A DNA stretch of 7,314 bases from contig CAIQIL010000505.1 in NCBI GenBank assembly GCA_903871865.1, forward strand, positions 1-7,314, given 5' to 3'. The notes beneath the pieces were generated by a model. That model was not told the origin of the DNA, did not search any database, and saw nothing but the letters and a program-made list of their open reading frames with translations. Positions within the stretch are counted from its first letter, which is position 1; every line of letters starts with the position of its first letter. The translations under genes were made by a program, and so were the position numbers. The DNA is from an uncultured Burkholderiales bacterium (GTDB lineage Bacteria > Pseudomonadota > Gammaproteobacteria > Burkholderiales > Burkholderiaceae_C). Shown here in pieces: positions 1 to 5,255 of the stretch.

Positions 1-401
1 GCAAATGGCCCTGCCGCCCTGCCACGCCTTCTTCCAATTCTACGTCGCCCCCCCCTCAAAAGGAAGGCGACAAACCCAAGCTCAGTTGCCAGCTGTATCA
101 GCGCAGCGCCGACATCTTCCTGGGCGTGCCCTTCAACATCGCGTCCTACGCGCTGCTGACGCACATGCTGGCGCAACAGTGCGACCTGGATGTGGGCGAT
201 TTCGTCTGGACCGGCGGCGACTGCCACATCTACAGCAACCACACCGAGCAGGTTGAGCTGCAGCTCAGCCGCACGCCCCACCCTTACCCGGTGCTGCACA
301 TCCAGCGCAAGCCCGACTCGATCTTCGATTACGCCTTCGAAGACTTCGAAGTGCGCGACTACCAGCACCACCCGGCCATCAAGGCACCGGTGGCCGTCTG
401 A
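1..401 (+). CDS. thyA: Thymidylate synthase, C-terminal part, interrupted by a +1 frameshift
   Basis: Thymidylate synthase makes dTMP from dUMP in the cytoplasm, using methylene-tetrahydrofolate as carbon donor and reductant and releasing dihydrofolate. The window holds about the last 132 codons. The first bases (codons at 2, 5, 8...) encode the active-site block [12 protein letters not shown], with the catalytic Cys at 20-22. From about position 57 the match continues in another frame (codons at 57, 60...): LSCQLYQRS (phosphate-binding Arg), [16 protein letters not shown] (dUMP-binding Asn) and [11 protein letters not shown] (His and Tyr that contact the nucleotide), ending in FEDFEV and IKAPVAV. 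Removing one C from the eight-C run at 48-55 restores one continuous protein. The start lies upstream of the window. Family identity is near certain from the motifs. Whether the frameshift is real or a homopolymer sequencing error cannot be decided here, but the downstream half is fully conserved, which favours an error or a very recent mutation. Confidence 0.93.
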   Translation, partial: KWPCRPATPSSNSTSPPPQKEGDKPKLSCQLYQRSADIFLGVPFNIASYALLTHMLAQQCDLDVGDFVWTGGDCHIYSNHTEQVELQLSRTPHPYPVLHIQRKPDSIFDYAFEDFEVRDYQHHPAIKAPVAV

Positions 402-919
402 TGCCGACACCGATGACAAAGCCCGCCTGCCTGAGCCTGATCGCTGCCGTGGCGCGCCGTGGTGCCATCGGTCGCGACAACGACCTGCTGTGGCACGACA
501 GCCGCGACCAGAAGCACTTCCGCGCCGCCACCATGGGCTGCCCGGTGGTGATGGGCCGGCGCACCTGGGACTCCCTGCCCGAGCGCTTCCGCCCCCTGCC
601 CGGCCGCCGCAACATCGTCGTCACGCGCAACACCGCCTGGCAAGCGCCTGGCGCCGAGGTCGCGCACTCGCTGGCCGAGGCCCTGGCCCTCGTGGCCGAT
701 GCGCCCAAGGCCTTCATCATGGGCGGCGGCCAGCTCTATGCCGAGGCCCTGCCCTGCGCCGATGAGCTGGTGCTGACCGAGGTCGATGCCGACTTCGAGG
801 CCGACACCTTCTTCCCCGACTGGGACCGCAGCGCCTTCACCGAGGTGCAGCGCGAGGCCCACACCGCGCAGGCGCCGGGTGATTTGCCCTTTGCCTTCGT
901 CACCTACCTGCGCCGTTGA
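401..919 (+). CDS. folA: Dihydrofolate reductase
   Basis: This 172-residue enzyme reduces dihydrofolate to tetrahydrofolate with NADPH in the cytoplasm, regenerating the cofactor oxidised by thymidylate synthase encoded just upstream. Family motifs appear in order: SLIAAVARRGAIGRDNDLLW (residues 12-31, first strand and Met20-type loop), the catalytic acid D36 (five residues after W31, as Asp27 in E. coli), MGCPVVMGRRTWDSLP (45-60), RPLPGRRNIVVTR (64-76, including the folate-tail-binding Arg), FIMGGGQLYAEALP (105-118, NADPH-binding glycines) and LVLTEVDADFEADTFFPD (123-140). The active-site segment reads WHDSRDQ, without the Pro found in the E. coli enzyme. The ATG at 401-403 shares its A with the thyA TGA (399-401), so translation is probably coupled; no strong ribosome binding site precedes it. 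An in-frame ATG at 413 is a possible alternative start. Length is normal for chromosomal FolA. Confidence 0.95.
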   Translation: MPTPMTKPACLSLIAAVARRGAIGRDNDLLWHDSRDQKHFRAATMGCPVVMGRRTWDSLPERFRPLPGRRNIVVTRNTAWQAPGAEVAHSLAEALALVADAPKAFIMGGGQLYAEALPCADELVLTEVDADFEADTFFPDWDRSAFTEVQREAHTAQAPGDLPFAFVTYLRR

Positions 920-970
920 CAGCATCGTCACGTCGCGCGACACACGCCATCACACGCTGAGGAACCCTCC

Positions 971-1546
971 ATGTCCGACCACGGCTTTCACGTTCACGGC
1001 CCGCACGACCACGCCCTGGAGCACCAGGCCCACGCCGAGCCCGAAGGCATGGCCGGACAACTGGCCGTGATCACCGCCGTGTTGGCCACGGTGGGCGCGC
1101 TGTTCTCCTACATGGGCGGCGCCACGCAGGCCAACGCCAGCCTGTACAAGAACGACGCGGCCATCAAAAAGACCGAAGCGTCGAACCAGTGGAATTACTA
1201 CCAGGCCAAGAGCAGCAAGCAAAGCCTGGCCGAGCTGGCCATGGTGCTGGCACCCGAGGCCAAGCGCGACTTCTACGCCAAGGAGGCCGAGCGCTACAAG
1301 ACCGAGAAGGCCGAGATCCAGCAGGAAGCCAAGAAGCTGGAAGATGAGTCCAAAGCCTTCGACGAGAAGAGCGAGGCGCAGATGCACGAACACCACCGCT
1401 GGGCCCAGGCCACGACGGTGCTGCAGGTGTCCATCGCGCTGGCGGCCATCGCCCTGTTGACCCGCCGCCGTTGGCTGGAATGGGGCACGCTGGCCTTGGG
1501 CGGCGTGGGCACGGCCTTGGGCGCAGCCGCCTGGTTCCACCTCTGA
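971..1546 (+). CDS. DUF4337 family membrane protein with His-rich N-terminal tail
   Basis: The 191-residue product matches the DUF4337 family, whose function is unknown. The first 21 residues are polar and contain seven His (HGFHVHGPHDHALEHQAH), a possible metal-binding tail. A hydrophobic segment follows (about 30-49), then the family hallmark with ASNQWNYYQAKSSKQ near residues 70-84. A long charged helix rich in Lys, Glu and Ala (about 95-140) could form a coiled coil. Two more hydrophobic segments (about 146-163 and 171-189) end the protein. The likely layout is an inner-membrane protein with three membrane helices and a long soluble helical hairpin. The start is supported by AGGA at 960-963, seven bases before the ATG. 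It lies 51 nt after folA, so it may be co-transcribed, but no functional link is evident. A GC-rich hairpin follows the stop codon. Confidence 0.87.
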   Translation: MSDHGFHVHGPHDHALEHQAHAEPEGMAGQLAVITAVLATVGALFSYMGGATQANASLYKNDAAIKKTEASNQWNYYQAKSSKQSLAELAMVLAPEAKRDFYAKEAERYKTEKAEIQQEAKKLEDESKAFDEKSEAQMHEHHRWAQATTVLQVSIALAAIALLTRRRWLEWGTLALGGVGTALGAAAWFHL

Positions 1547-1551
1547 CACGC

Positions 1552-1571
1552 CGGGGCACTCCGGTGCCCTG
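1552..1571 (+). terminator. Hairpin after the DUF4337 gene, possible terminator without a T-run
   Basis: An eight-pair stem (1552-1559 with 1564-1571, one G-T pair) closes a TCCG tetraloop of the stable UNCG type. It starts five bases after the DUF4337 stop codon. The core arms GGGCAC and GTGCCC are exact complements. No T-tract follows, so intrinsic termination would be weak; it may instead protect the mRNA 3' end or assist Rho-dependent termination. Confidence 0.4.
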
Positions 1572-1623
1572 CGCAACGCCAATCGTCTGCGTGATGGTCC
1601 GCATGTACGCAGGCCCTGTCTGA

Positions 1624-1678
1624 GCGGATGCACACACCGTGCATGCGGTGTGGTGCCGCAAGGTCTTGCCTTTGCAAG
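1624..1678 (+). other. Hairpin-rich intergenic segment upstream of the outer-membrane protein gene
   Basis: Several inverted repeats are packed here. CACACCG (1633-1639) pairs with CGGTGTG (1646-1652) around a TGCATG loop and can extend outward imperfectly to GCGG (1624-1627) with CCGC (1656-1659). TGCAC (1629-1633) can instead pair with GTGCA (1639-1643), which would compete with the first stem. A third small stem, CTTGC (1665-1669) with GCAAG (1674-1678), has a four-base loop. No coding sequence is supported between 1547 and 1731. The role is unknown; a 3' mRNA structure or an operator are options. Confidence 0.4.
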
Positions 1679-1699
1679 CGGGTGGGCCCTGCCTACCAT
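1672..1699 (+). promoter_or_regulatory. Candidate sigma-70-type promoter for the outer-membrane protein gene
   Basis: TTGCAA at 1672-1677 (four of six matches to TTGACA) and TACCAT at 1694-1699 (four of six to TATAAT) are separated by 16 bases. They would start transcription near 1706 and give a leader of about 26 nt. The match is modest and rests on position as much as on sequence. Confidence 0.33.
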
Positions 1700-1731
1700 G
1701 CCGGTTGTTTCCCTTTTTCTAGGACACTGGC

Positions 1732-2319
1732 ATGAAGAAGTACATTGCGTTCGGCGTTGCGGCGAGCCTCTGGGCGGCACTGGCTGGCACCGCTGCCGCC
1801 GACAGCTACGTTGGCATTGGCGCAGGCGCCTCTCGCTTCAATGTGGATTGCTCAGGCTTGAGCCGCTGCGACAAGACAGACGTGGGCGTCAAGTTCTTTG
1901 GCGGCTACCGCTACACCCCGATGATCGCCGGCGAGCTGGCTTACATCGATTTCGGCAAAAGCAAGTCGACGGCCACGCAGAACGGATTCCAACTGGAAGG
2001 CGTGCTGAAGTCGCACGCGCTGGTGGCCGACGTGGCCCTGCGCCTGCCCCTGGTGGCGTCGGTGGATGGCATCGCTCGCTTGGGCCTGGCCCGTGTGCGC
2101 AGCTCGCTGGACCAGCGCGCCGATGGCCAGGTCATCGCGTCCCAAGCACGCGCGTCTGTCCAGCCCTACCTCGGCCTGGGCCTGCAGTACGCCGTTCAGA
2201 AGAACGTGTCGGTCGATGTCGGCCTCGACATGACCCGCGCCAAGCTGAGCAACGACACCGGTGGCAGCACGACCAGCGTGCTGCGCCTGCTCAATGCCGG
2301 TGTCAGCTACGGCTTCTGA
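1732..2319 (+). CDS. Small outer-membrane beta-barrel protein (OmpA-like transmembrane-domain type)
   Basis: The 195-residue product has a clear Sec signal peptide: MKK, a hydrophobic core, then cleavage expected after TAAA (residue 23). The mature part begins DSYVGIGAGASRF and contains alternating-residue strands rich in Gly and aromatic residues (VGVKFFGGYRYT, AGELAYIDFGKS, PYLGLGLQYAV, VSVDVGLDMTRAKL). It ends in GVSYGF, the C-terminal Phe signal recognised by the Bam assembly complex. This fits an eight-stranded barrel resembling the OmpA transmembrane domain without the peptidoglycan-binding domain. Two Cys (C40, C46) flank a short segment between predicted strands 1 and 2 and could form a disulfide in the first loop or turn. 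AGGA at 1721-1724 lies seven bases before the ATG. Convergent with the HupE/UreJ-like gene, with 28 nt between stop codons. The specific function is not identifiable. Confidence 0.86.
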   Translation: MKKYIAFGVAASLWAALAGTAAADSYVGIGAGASRFNVDCSGLSRCDKTDVGVKFFGGYRYTPMIAGELAYIDFGKSKSTATQNGFQLEGVLKSHALVADVALRLPLVASVDGIARLGLARVRSSLDQRADGQVIASQARASVQPYLGLGLQYAVQKNVSVDVGLDMTRAKLSNDTGGSTTSVLRLLNAGVSYGF

Positions 2320-2347
2320 GTTGGTCGAAGGCGGCGGGCAGTGACGC

Positions 2348-3073
2348 TCAGCCGCCCCATCCCAGAATGACCCGATCGGTGCTGCGCTCGACCAACCACA
2401 CCAGCGCCATGGCCGCGATCGCGACCGATCCAGGCAAGACCACGCCCACCCGGTAGAACGCGGTACGGCGCAGCAGGAAGCCCAGCGGCAGTACCAGGGC
2501 CACCAGCATCAGCTGGCCCAGTTCGACCCCGAGGTTGAAGCCCAACAAGGGCCACGCCAGGTCGGACGCGGACAAGCCCAGATCCTGCATGGCGCCGGCA
2601 AAGCCGAAACCGTGCACCAGCCCGAAGCCGAACACCACGGCCCAGCGGGGTGCGCGCAGGATGGGCCAGAGGTTGTCAAGCGCCGCCGCCAGCACACTGA
2701 GCGCGATCAGGGACTCGACCCAGCGCGACGGTGGCGACAGCACACCGAAGGCCGCCAGCGCCAGGGTCAGGGAGTGCGCCACCGTGAAGGCGGTGACCAG
2801 CCTGAGCACCTCGCCGAGCGCGCTGCGCCAGCGCTCACGCGGCAGCCAGTCGCCCATCGGCATCCGCCCCAGCGGCGCATCCCGGCGTTGCCACACCGAC
2901 ACCAGCAACAGCGAGACCAGGAAGAGGATGTGGTCCGTGCCGGCGGCGATGTGATCGACACCCTCGCGCACGGTGCGGATCACCTGCGCCAGCGGCGACG
3001 GCCGGCCATCCACTGGGATTGCCGAAGCGGGCGCAGGTGCCACCGCGCCCGATGCACTGACTGCGCTCGCCAC
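2348..3073 (-). CDS. HupE/UreJ-like membrane protein, C-terminal membrane domain (downstream fragment of a frameshifted gene)
   Basis: As written, this frame can start at a GTG (3071-3073) and encodes 241 residues, but it is better read as the second half of one gene beginning at 3678. After an Ala-rich linker (1-25) it has about six membrane helices (roughly 48-62, 88-112, 117-138, 144-162, 174-201, 208-228). Family features include HIAAGTDH (41-48), which fits the HX5DH metal-site motif described for HupE nickel permeases, AHSLTLALAAFG (99-110), WVESLIALSVL (118-128), FGLVHGFGFAG (150-160) and FNLGVELGQL (179-188). Conserved His in membrane helices suggests metal binding or transport; nickel is known for HupE itself, and the substrate here is unknown. 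The frame is open upstream to about 3118 and joins the N-terminal part if one base is restored near 3090-3105. The repaired protein would be 443 residues. The stop codon is convergent with the outer-membrane protein gene. Confidence 0.83.
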   Translation of the reverse strand: MASAVSASGAVAPAPASAIPVDGRPSPLAQVIRTVREGVDHIAAGTDHILFLVSLLLVSVWQRRDAPLGRMPMGDWLPRERWRSALGEVLRLVTAFTVAHSLTLALAAFGVLSPPSRWVESLIALSVLAAALDNLWPILRAPRWAVVFGFGLVHGFGFAGAMQDLGLSASDLAWPLLGFNLGVELGQLMLVALVLPLGFLLRRTAFYRVGVVLPGSVAIAAMALVWLVERSTDRVILGWGG

Positions 3074-3678
3074 CTGCGCGTGCTCGGCCCAGCCGCGGGC
3101 ACCGCCTCGGCGAGGTCATCCCAGGTCTGGGCGTGGGCAGGGTGTCCCGCCCCCAAAACCACCACGCCCAACTCGCTGGCCGTGGCGCCATCCGCCTGGC
3201 GGCGCCAACGGACGATGCCGCGGTGCGTGGGGTCGCTGAGCGCGAAGAGGCTGTAGTCCATGTCCACGCCTTGCCAGGCCTGCCCCGGGCGCTGCTCGCA
3301 ACGCTGCGACCAGGCGAACACCGCGTACTGCCCATCGGTGTGCGCGATGAGCGCGGGCGGCGCGTCAGGGGCATCGACCCAGGCACACGCCACCCCGCCC
3401 CGGCTCAAGCGCAGGTGCGGGCGCACGAAGCGCAGCATGTCGGCCCAGCGGCTGCGCACTTCGCCCCAAGTGAGCCGCCCGTCGTCGTTGGCGTCCAACG
3501 ACAGCTCGCCGTCGAGGTCGCGCAAGGCCACATGCCAGACCACATCGACCTGTGCACCCGGGCGTGCTGTCAGGGTCAGGTAGCTGTCGCTGGGCTTGTG
3601 GGCGTGGGCACTCAGCGGAGCCATCAACGGGCCCACCAAGCACAGCAGCGCCATCACATGGAAGTGCGCCCGCTTCAC
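2980..3678 (-). CDS. HupE/UreJ-like protein, N-terminal exported domain with EF-hand loop (upstream fragment of a frameshifted gene)
   Basis: The first ~195 residues form the periplasmic N-terminal domain of the HupE/UreJ-like protein completed at 2348-3073. A signal peptide (1-26, ending SAHA) precedes HKPSDSYLTL, a typical mature start for this family, followed by VDVVWHVALRDLDGEL. Residues 62-73 (DANDDGRLTWGE) form a canonical EF-hand loop, with acidic or amide ligands at positions 1, 3 and 5, Gly at 6 and Glu at 12. The true sequence ends near residue 195; the remaining Arg/Trp-rich residues to the stop at 2980 are out of frame. The GTG start (3676-3678) overlaps the TPR-gene TGA (3675-3677) as GTGA, indicating translational coupling; an ATG at 3652-3654 is an alternative. 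The gene could be a real pseudogene, but conserved sequence on both sides favours a sequencing error or a recent mutation. Confidence 0.8.
   Translation of the reverse strand: MKRAHFHVMALLCLVGPLMAPLSAHAHKPSDSYLTLTARPGAQVDVVWHVALRDLDGELSLDANDDGRLTWGEVRSRWADMLRFVRPHLRLSRGGVACAWVDAPDAPPALIAHTDGQYAVFAWSQRCEQRPGQAWQGVDMDYSLFALSDPTHRGIVRWRRQADGATASELGVVVLGAGHPAHAQTWDDLAEAVPAAGPSTRRWRAQSVHRARWHLRPLRQSQWMAGRRRWRR
3090..3105 (-). other. Frameshift site in the HupE/UreJ-like gene (one base missing)
   Basis: Reading on the minus strand, the N-terminal frame is sensible through DDLAEAVPA (about 3094), then turns into Arg/Trp-rich sequence. The C-terminal frame is sensible from WAEHAQ (W codon at 3089-3091). 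Restoring one base, for example one more G in the minus-strand GCGGCTGGG, joins the two halves. The exact base cannot be fixed without a homologue alignment. Confidence 0.75.
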
Positions 3679-4859
3679 AGCAAACCGTCCAGTCGGTGGT
3701 CACGCCAACCCCACCGTTGCATGAAATCGCGCACCTCCTGCGTGGCCTGCACGGCCCCGGCTGCACGGGCGGCTTCGAGCAAGATGCGCGCATCGGCCGG
3801 CTCTTTCTGGACGGCCCAGTTGCGCTGGGCCAGCTTGAGCGCCTGCGCAGGTTGTTGGAGCAAGCGCAGGGTGAAGCGCGCCTCTTCGCGGCGGTGGACG
3901 CTGTCGCCGCGCTCACGGGCGGCGGCAAATCGGGCACGCAAAGCCGAGACACGCGCGCCGTTGGCCGGGTCCTTCAGCGCAGCGCCCGCTTCGGCCAAAC
4001 GCAACAACAGGGCGTCGTTGCGCTCACGGCCCTTGAGCAGGGTCAGCACCTCCGCGGGCCGCCCCTGGTCCAGCAGGAAGTCCGCATACGCGCCTTCCGT
4101 GTAGGCGTCGGCCTGCCGCATCAGCAGGGTCTGGTAGAGCACCGCGGCCGCGCGCCCCTGACCTTGCCGCTCGGCCAACTCCGCCCGCATCAGGTGGATC
4201 AGGCCGGCCACCTCGCGGGGGGCCTGCGTCGCCAACTGGCCCAGGCCACGCTCGGCGGCATCGGCATCGCCCCGGTAACTGCGCAGCTCCAGGCCGCACG
4301 CCTGGGCGTGCCAAGGGGCCTGCACCTGGGCAAGCGCCTCGCAAGCGCGCTGAGCTTCGTCGTATTGTCCCGTGACCAGCAGCACCGACGACAAGGTCAG
4401 CCAGGCCTGCACCCGCTGCGCAGGCGGCACCGGCGCCGCGGCTGGCAGTTGCACCAGGGCGCGCAGGTCGCGCAAGGCGGCATCGAAATCGTGGGTGCTT
4501 TGCAAGATGGTGGCGCGCAGCAGGCGCACATCGGGCGGTGGGGACGGCTGCGCCCACCAATGGCCGAGCGCGGCCTGGGCCTGGCCCAGCAAGCGGGGGT
4601 CGCCGTCCTGGCGGGCCCACTGGATGGCCTGCGAGGACACCGCCACGGCCAAACGCACGTCATCGGGTTGGGCGCGGGCCTGCGCGCGCAGCGTGCGCCA
4701 GGCTTTTTCCTGCTCGCTCAAAGGACGCTCGCGGAGCACTTCGACGACGTCGCTGTCTCGGCTGGGCGTTCGGGGCGTGGCCGCCAACACGCTCGGCAGG
4801 ACGGCCGCCAAGGCCAAGCCGCAGCACATGAATCGAACGCCTCTCACACATCGGTGCAT
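3675..4859 (-). CDS. Secreted TPR-repeat (tetratricopeptide) protein
   Basis: An alpha-helical repeat protein of about 394 residues. From the start chosen here, a short Arg-containing N-region and a hydrophobic stretch (GLALAAVLPSVLA) form a signal peptide or membrane anchor ending near residue 27, so the protein is probably periplasmic. The rest is Ala/Leu/Arg/Gln-rich with tandem helix pairs typical of TPR proteins: ATILQSTHDFDAALRDLRAL, TLSSVLLVTGQYDEAQRACEAL, AELAERQGQGRAAAVLYQTL and YADFLLDQGRPAEVLTLL. These folds usually act as protein-docking scaffolds; no catalytic motif is visible. The frame is open up to an ATG at 4913, but that start would lie in a terminator-like hairpin. ATG 4857-4859 is preferred; ATG 4827-4829, with GAGAGG about ten bases upstream, is a strong alternative. 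The stop overlaps the GTG of the HupE/UreJ-like gene, implying joint translation and possibly joint function. Confidence 0.82.
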   Translation of the reverse strand: MHRCVRGVRFMCCGLALAAVLPSVLAATPRTPSRDSDVVEVLRERPLSEQEKAWRTLRAQARAQPDDVRLAVAVSSQAIQWARQDGDPRLLGQAQAALGHWWAQPSPPPDVRLLRATILQSTHDFDAALRDLRALVQLPAAAPVPPAQRVQAWLTLSSVLLVTGQYDEAQRACEALAQVQAPWHAQACGLELRSYRGDADAAERGLGQLATQAPREVAGLIHLMRAELAERQGQGRAAAVLYQTLLMRQADAYTEGAYADFLLDQGRPAEVLTLLKGRERNDALLLRLAEAGAALKDPANGARVSALRARFAAARERGDSVHRREEARFTLRLLQQPAQALKLAQRNWAVQKEPADARILLEAARAAGAVQATQEVRDFMQRWGWRDHRLDGLL

Positions 4860-4886
4860 GAATGCCATCCATGAGAAATTGAAGGA

Positions 4887-4905
4887 AAGGGCCTCGTGGG
4901 CCCTT
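4887..4905 (-). terminator. Intrinsic-terminator-like hairpin between the lipoprotein and TPR genes
   Basis: On the minus strand AAGGGCC (4905-4899) pairs perfectly with GGCCCTT (4893-4887) around a five-base loop, followed by a T-rich tail (TCCTTCAATTTC). The seven-pair stem is strong and the T-tract is imperfect. It lies about 50 nt after the lipoprotein stop and 27 nt before the likely TPR start, leaving little room for a separate promoter, so partial termination with read-through is plausible. Confidence 0.5.
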
Positions 4906-4918
4906 GTGCGCACCGAAG

Positions 4919-4933
4919 GGGGGCGAGACCCCC
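4919..4933 (-). terminator. Second hairpin just after the lipoprotein gene
   Basis: On the minus strand five G (4933-4929) pair with five C (4923-4919) around a TCTCG loop, followed by only a short CTTC. It lies 21 nt after the lipoprotein stop codon and immediately precedes the hairpin at 4887-4905; the two may act as a tandem terminator or mRNA 3'-end block. Confidence 0.35.
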
Positions 4934-4954
4934 TGCGGTGCGGCGTGCCAGCGC

Positions 4955-5233
4955 TCAGCTGGTTTCTTGGGTGTCGCTCGTGGCCAGAGGGACCGATGCA
5001 TCCACCGGGTCCTTGGTTTCTGTGACCGTCGGCGAGGTCGCCGACAGCGCGCTGACGTAGGCGGTCGCTGCGTTGGCATCGACCGACGCGGCCACCGGGA
5101 CCTGCGCGGTCACATCGGCCGTGGCGGTGATCGGCTGGGCCTTGTCACCACCGCCACCGCAGGCACTCAGCAACACCGCCGAGGCCAGGACGGACAGGCC
5201 GCCAAGCAGTGCGCGGTTCATGGAATGGGTCAT
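4955..5233 (-). CDS. Small lipoprotein of unknown function
   Basis: A 92-residue product with a lipoprotein signal peptide: MTHSMNRALLGG, a hydrophobic core, then LLSAC (lipobox, lipidated Cys at residue 25) followed by GGGGD. Gly rather than Asp after the Cys suggests sorting to the outer membrane. The mature part is short, low in complexity and rich in Thr, Ala, Val, Ser and Asp, with no Cys and no recognisable domain; it may be a flexible, surface-tethered peptide. The start is set by AGGAG (5244-5240), six bases before the ATG at 5231-5233; the frame is open a little further upstream, but that would remove the signal peptide from the N-terminus. It lies 22 nt after the DUF4331 stop, so the two genes are very probably co-transcribed. 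Two hairpins follow its stop. I do not recognise a named family. Confidence 0.78.
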   Translation of the reverse strand: MTHSMNRALLGGLSVLASAVLLSACGGGGDKAQPITATADVTAQVPVAASVDANAATAYVSALSATSPTVTETKDPVDASVPLATSDTQETS

Positions 5234-5255
5234 CGTGTGCTCCTGTGGGGGCCGA

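Noticed and set aside
932..941. Perfect 10-base palindrome GTCGCGCGAC between folA and the DUF4337 gene
   Set aside because: Short, made almost only of CG steps, and expected by chance in GC-rich DNA; no T-run or known operator match.
950..1780. A 276-codon minus-strand frame opposite the DUF4337 gene
   Set aside because: It is an antisense shadow without recognisable motifs; the plus-strand gene has a good ribosome binding site and family hallmarks.
2330..2356. Inverted repeat GGCGGC/GCCGCC in the convergent gap as a bidirectional terminator
   Set aside because: The loop is 15 nt, no T-tract exists on either side, and one arm lies at the end of the HupE/UreJ-like coding sequence.
3552..4874. 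A 440-codon open frame on the plus strand, opposite the TPR gene, with another long one at 3133-4104
   Set aside because: They are antisense shadows of GC-rich coding sequence. The products are Arg/Gln/His-rich with no family motifs, while the minus strand shows signal peptides and TPR repeats.
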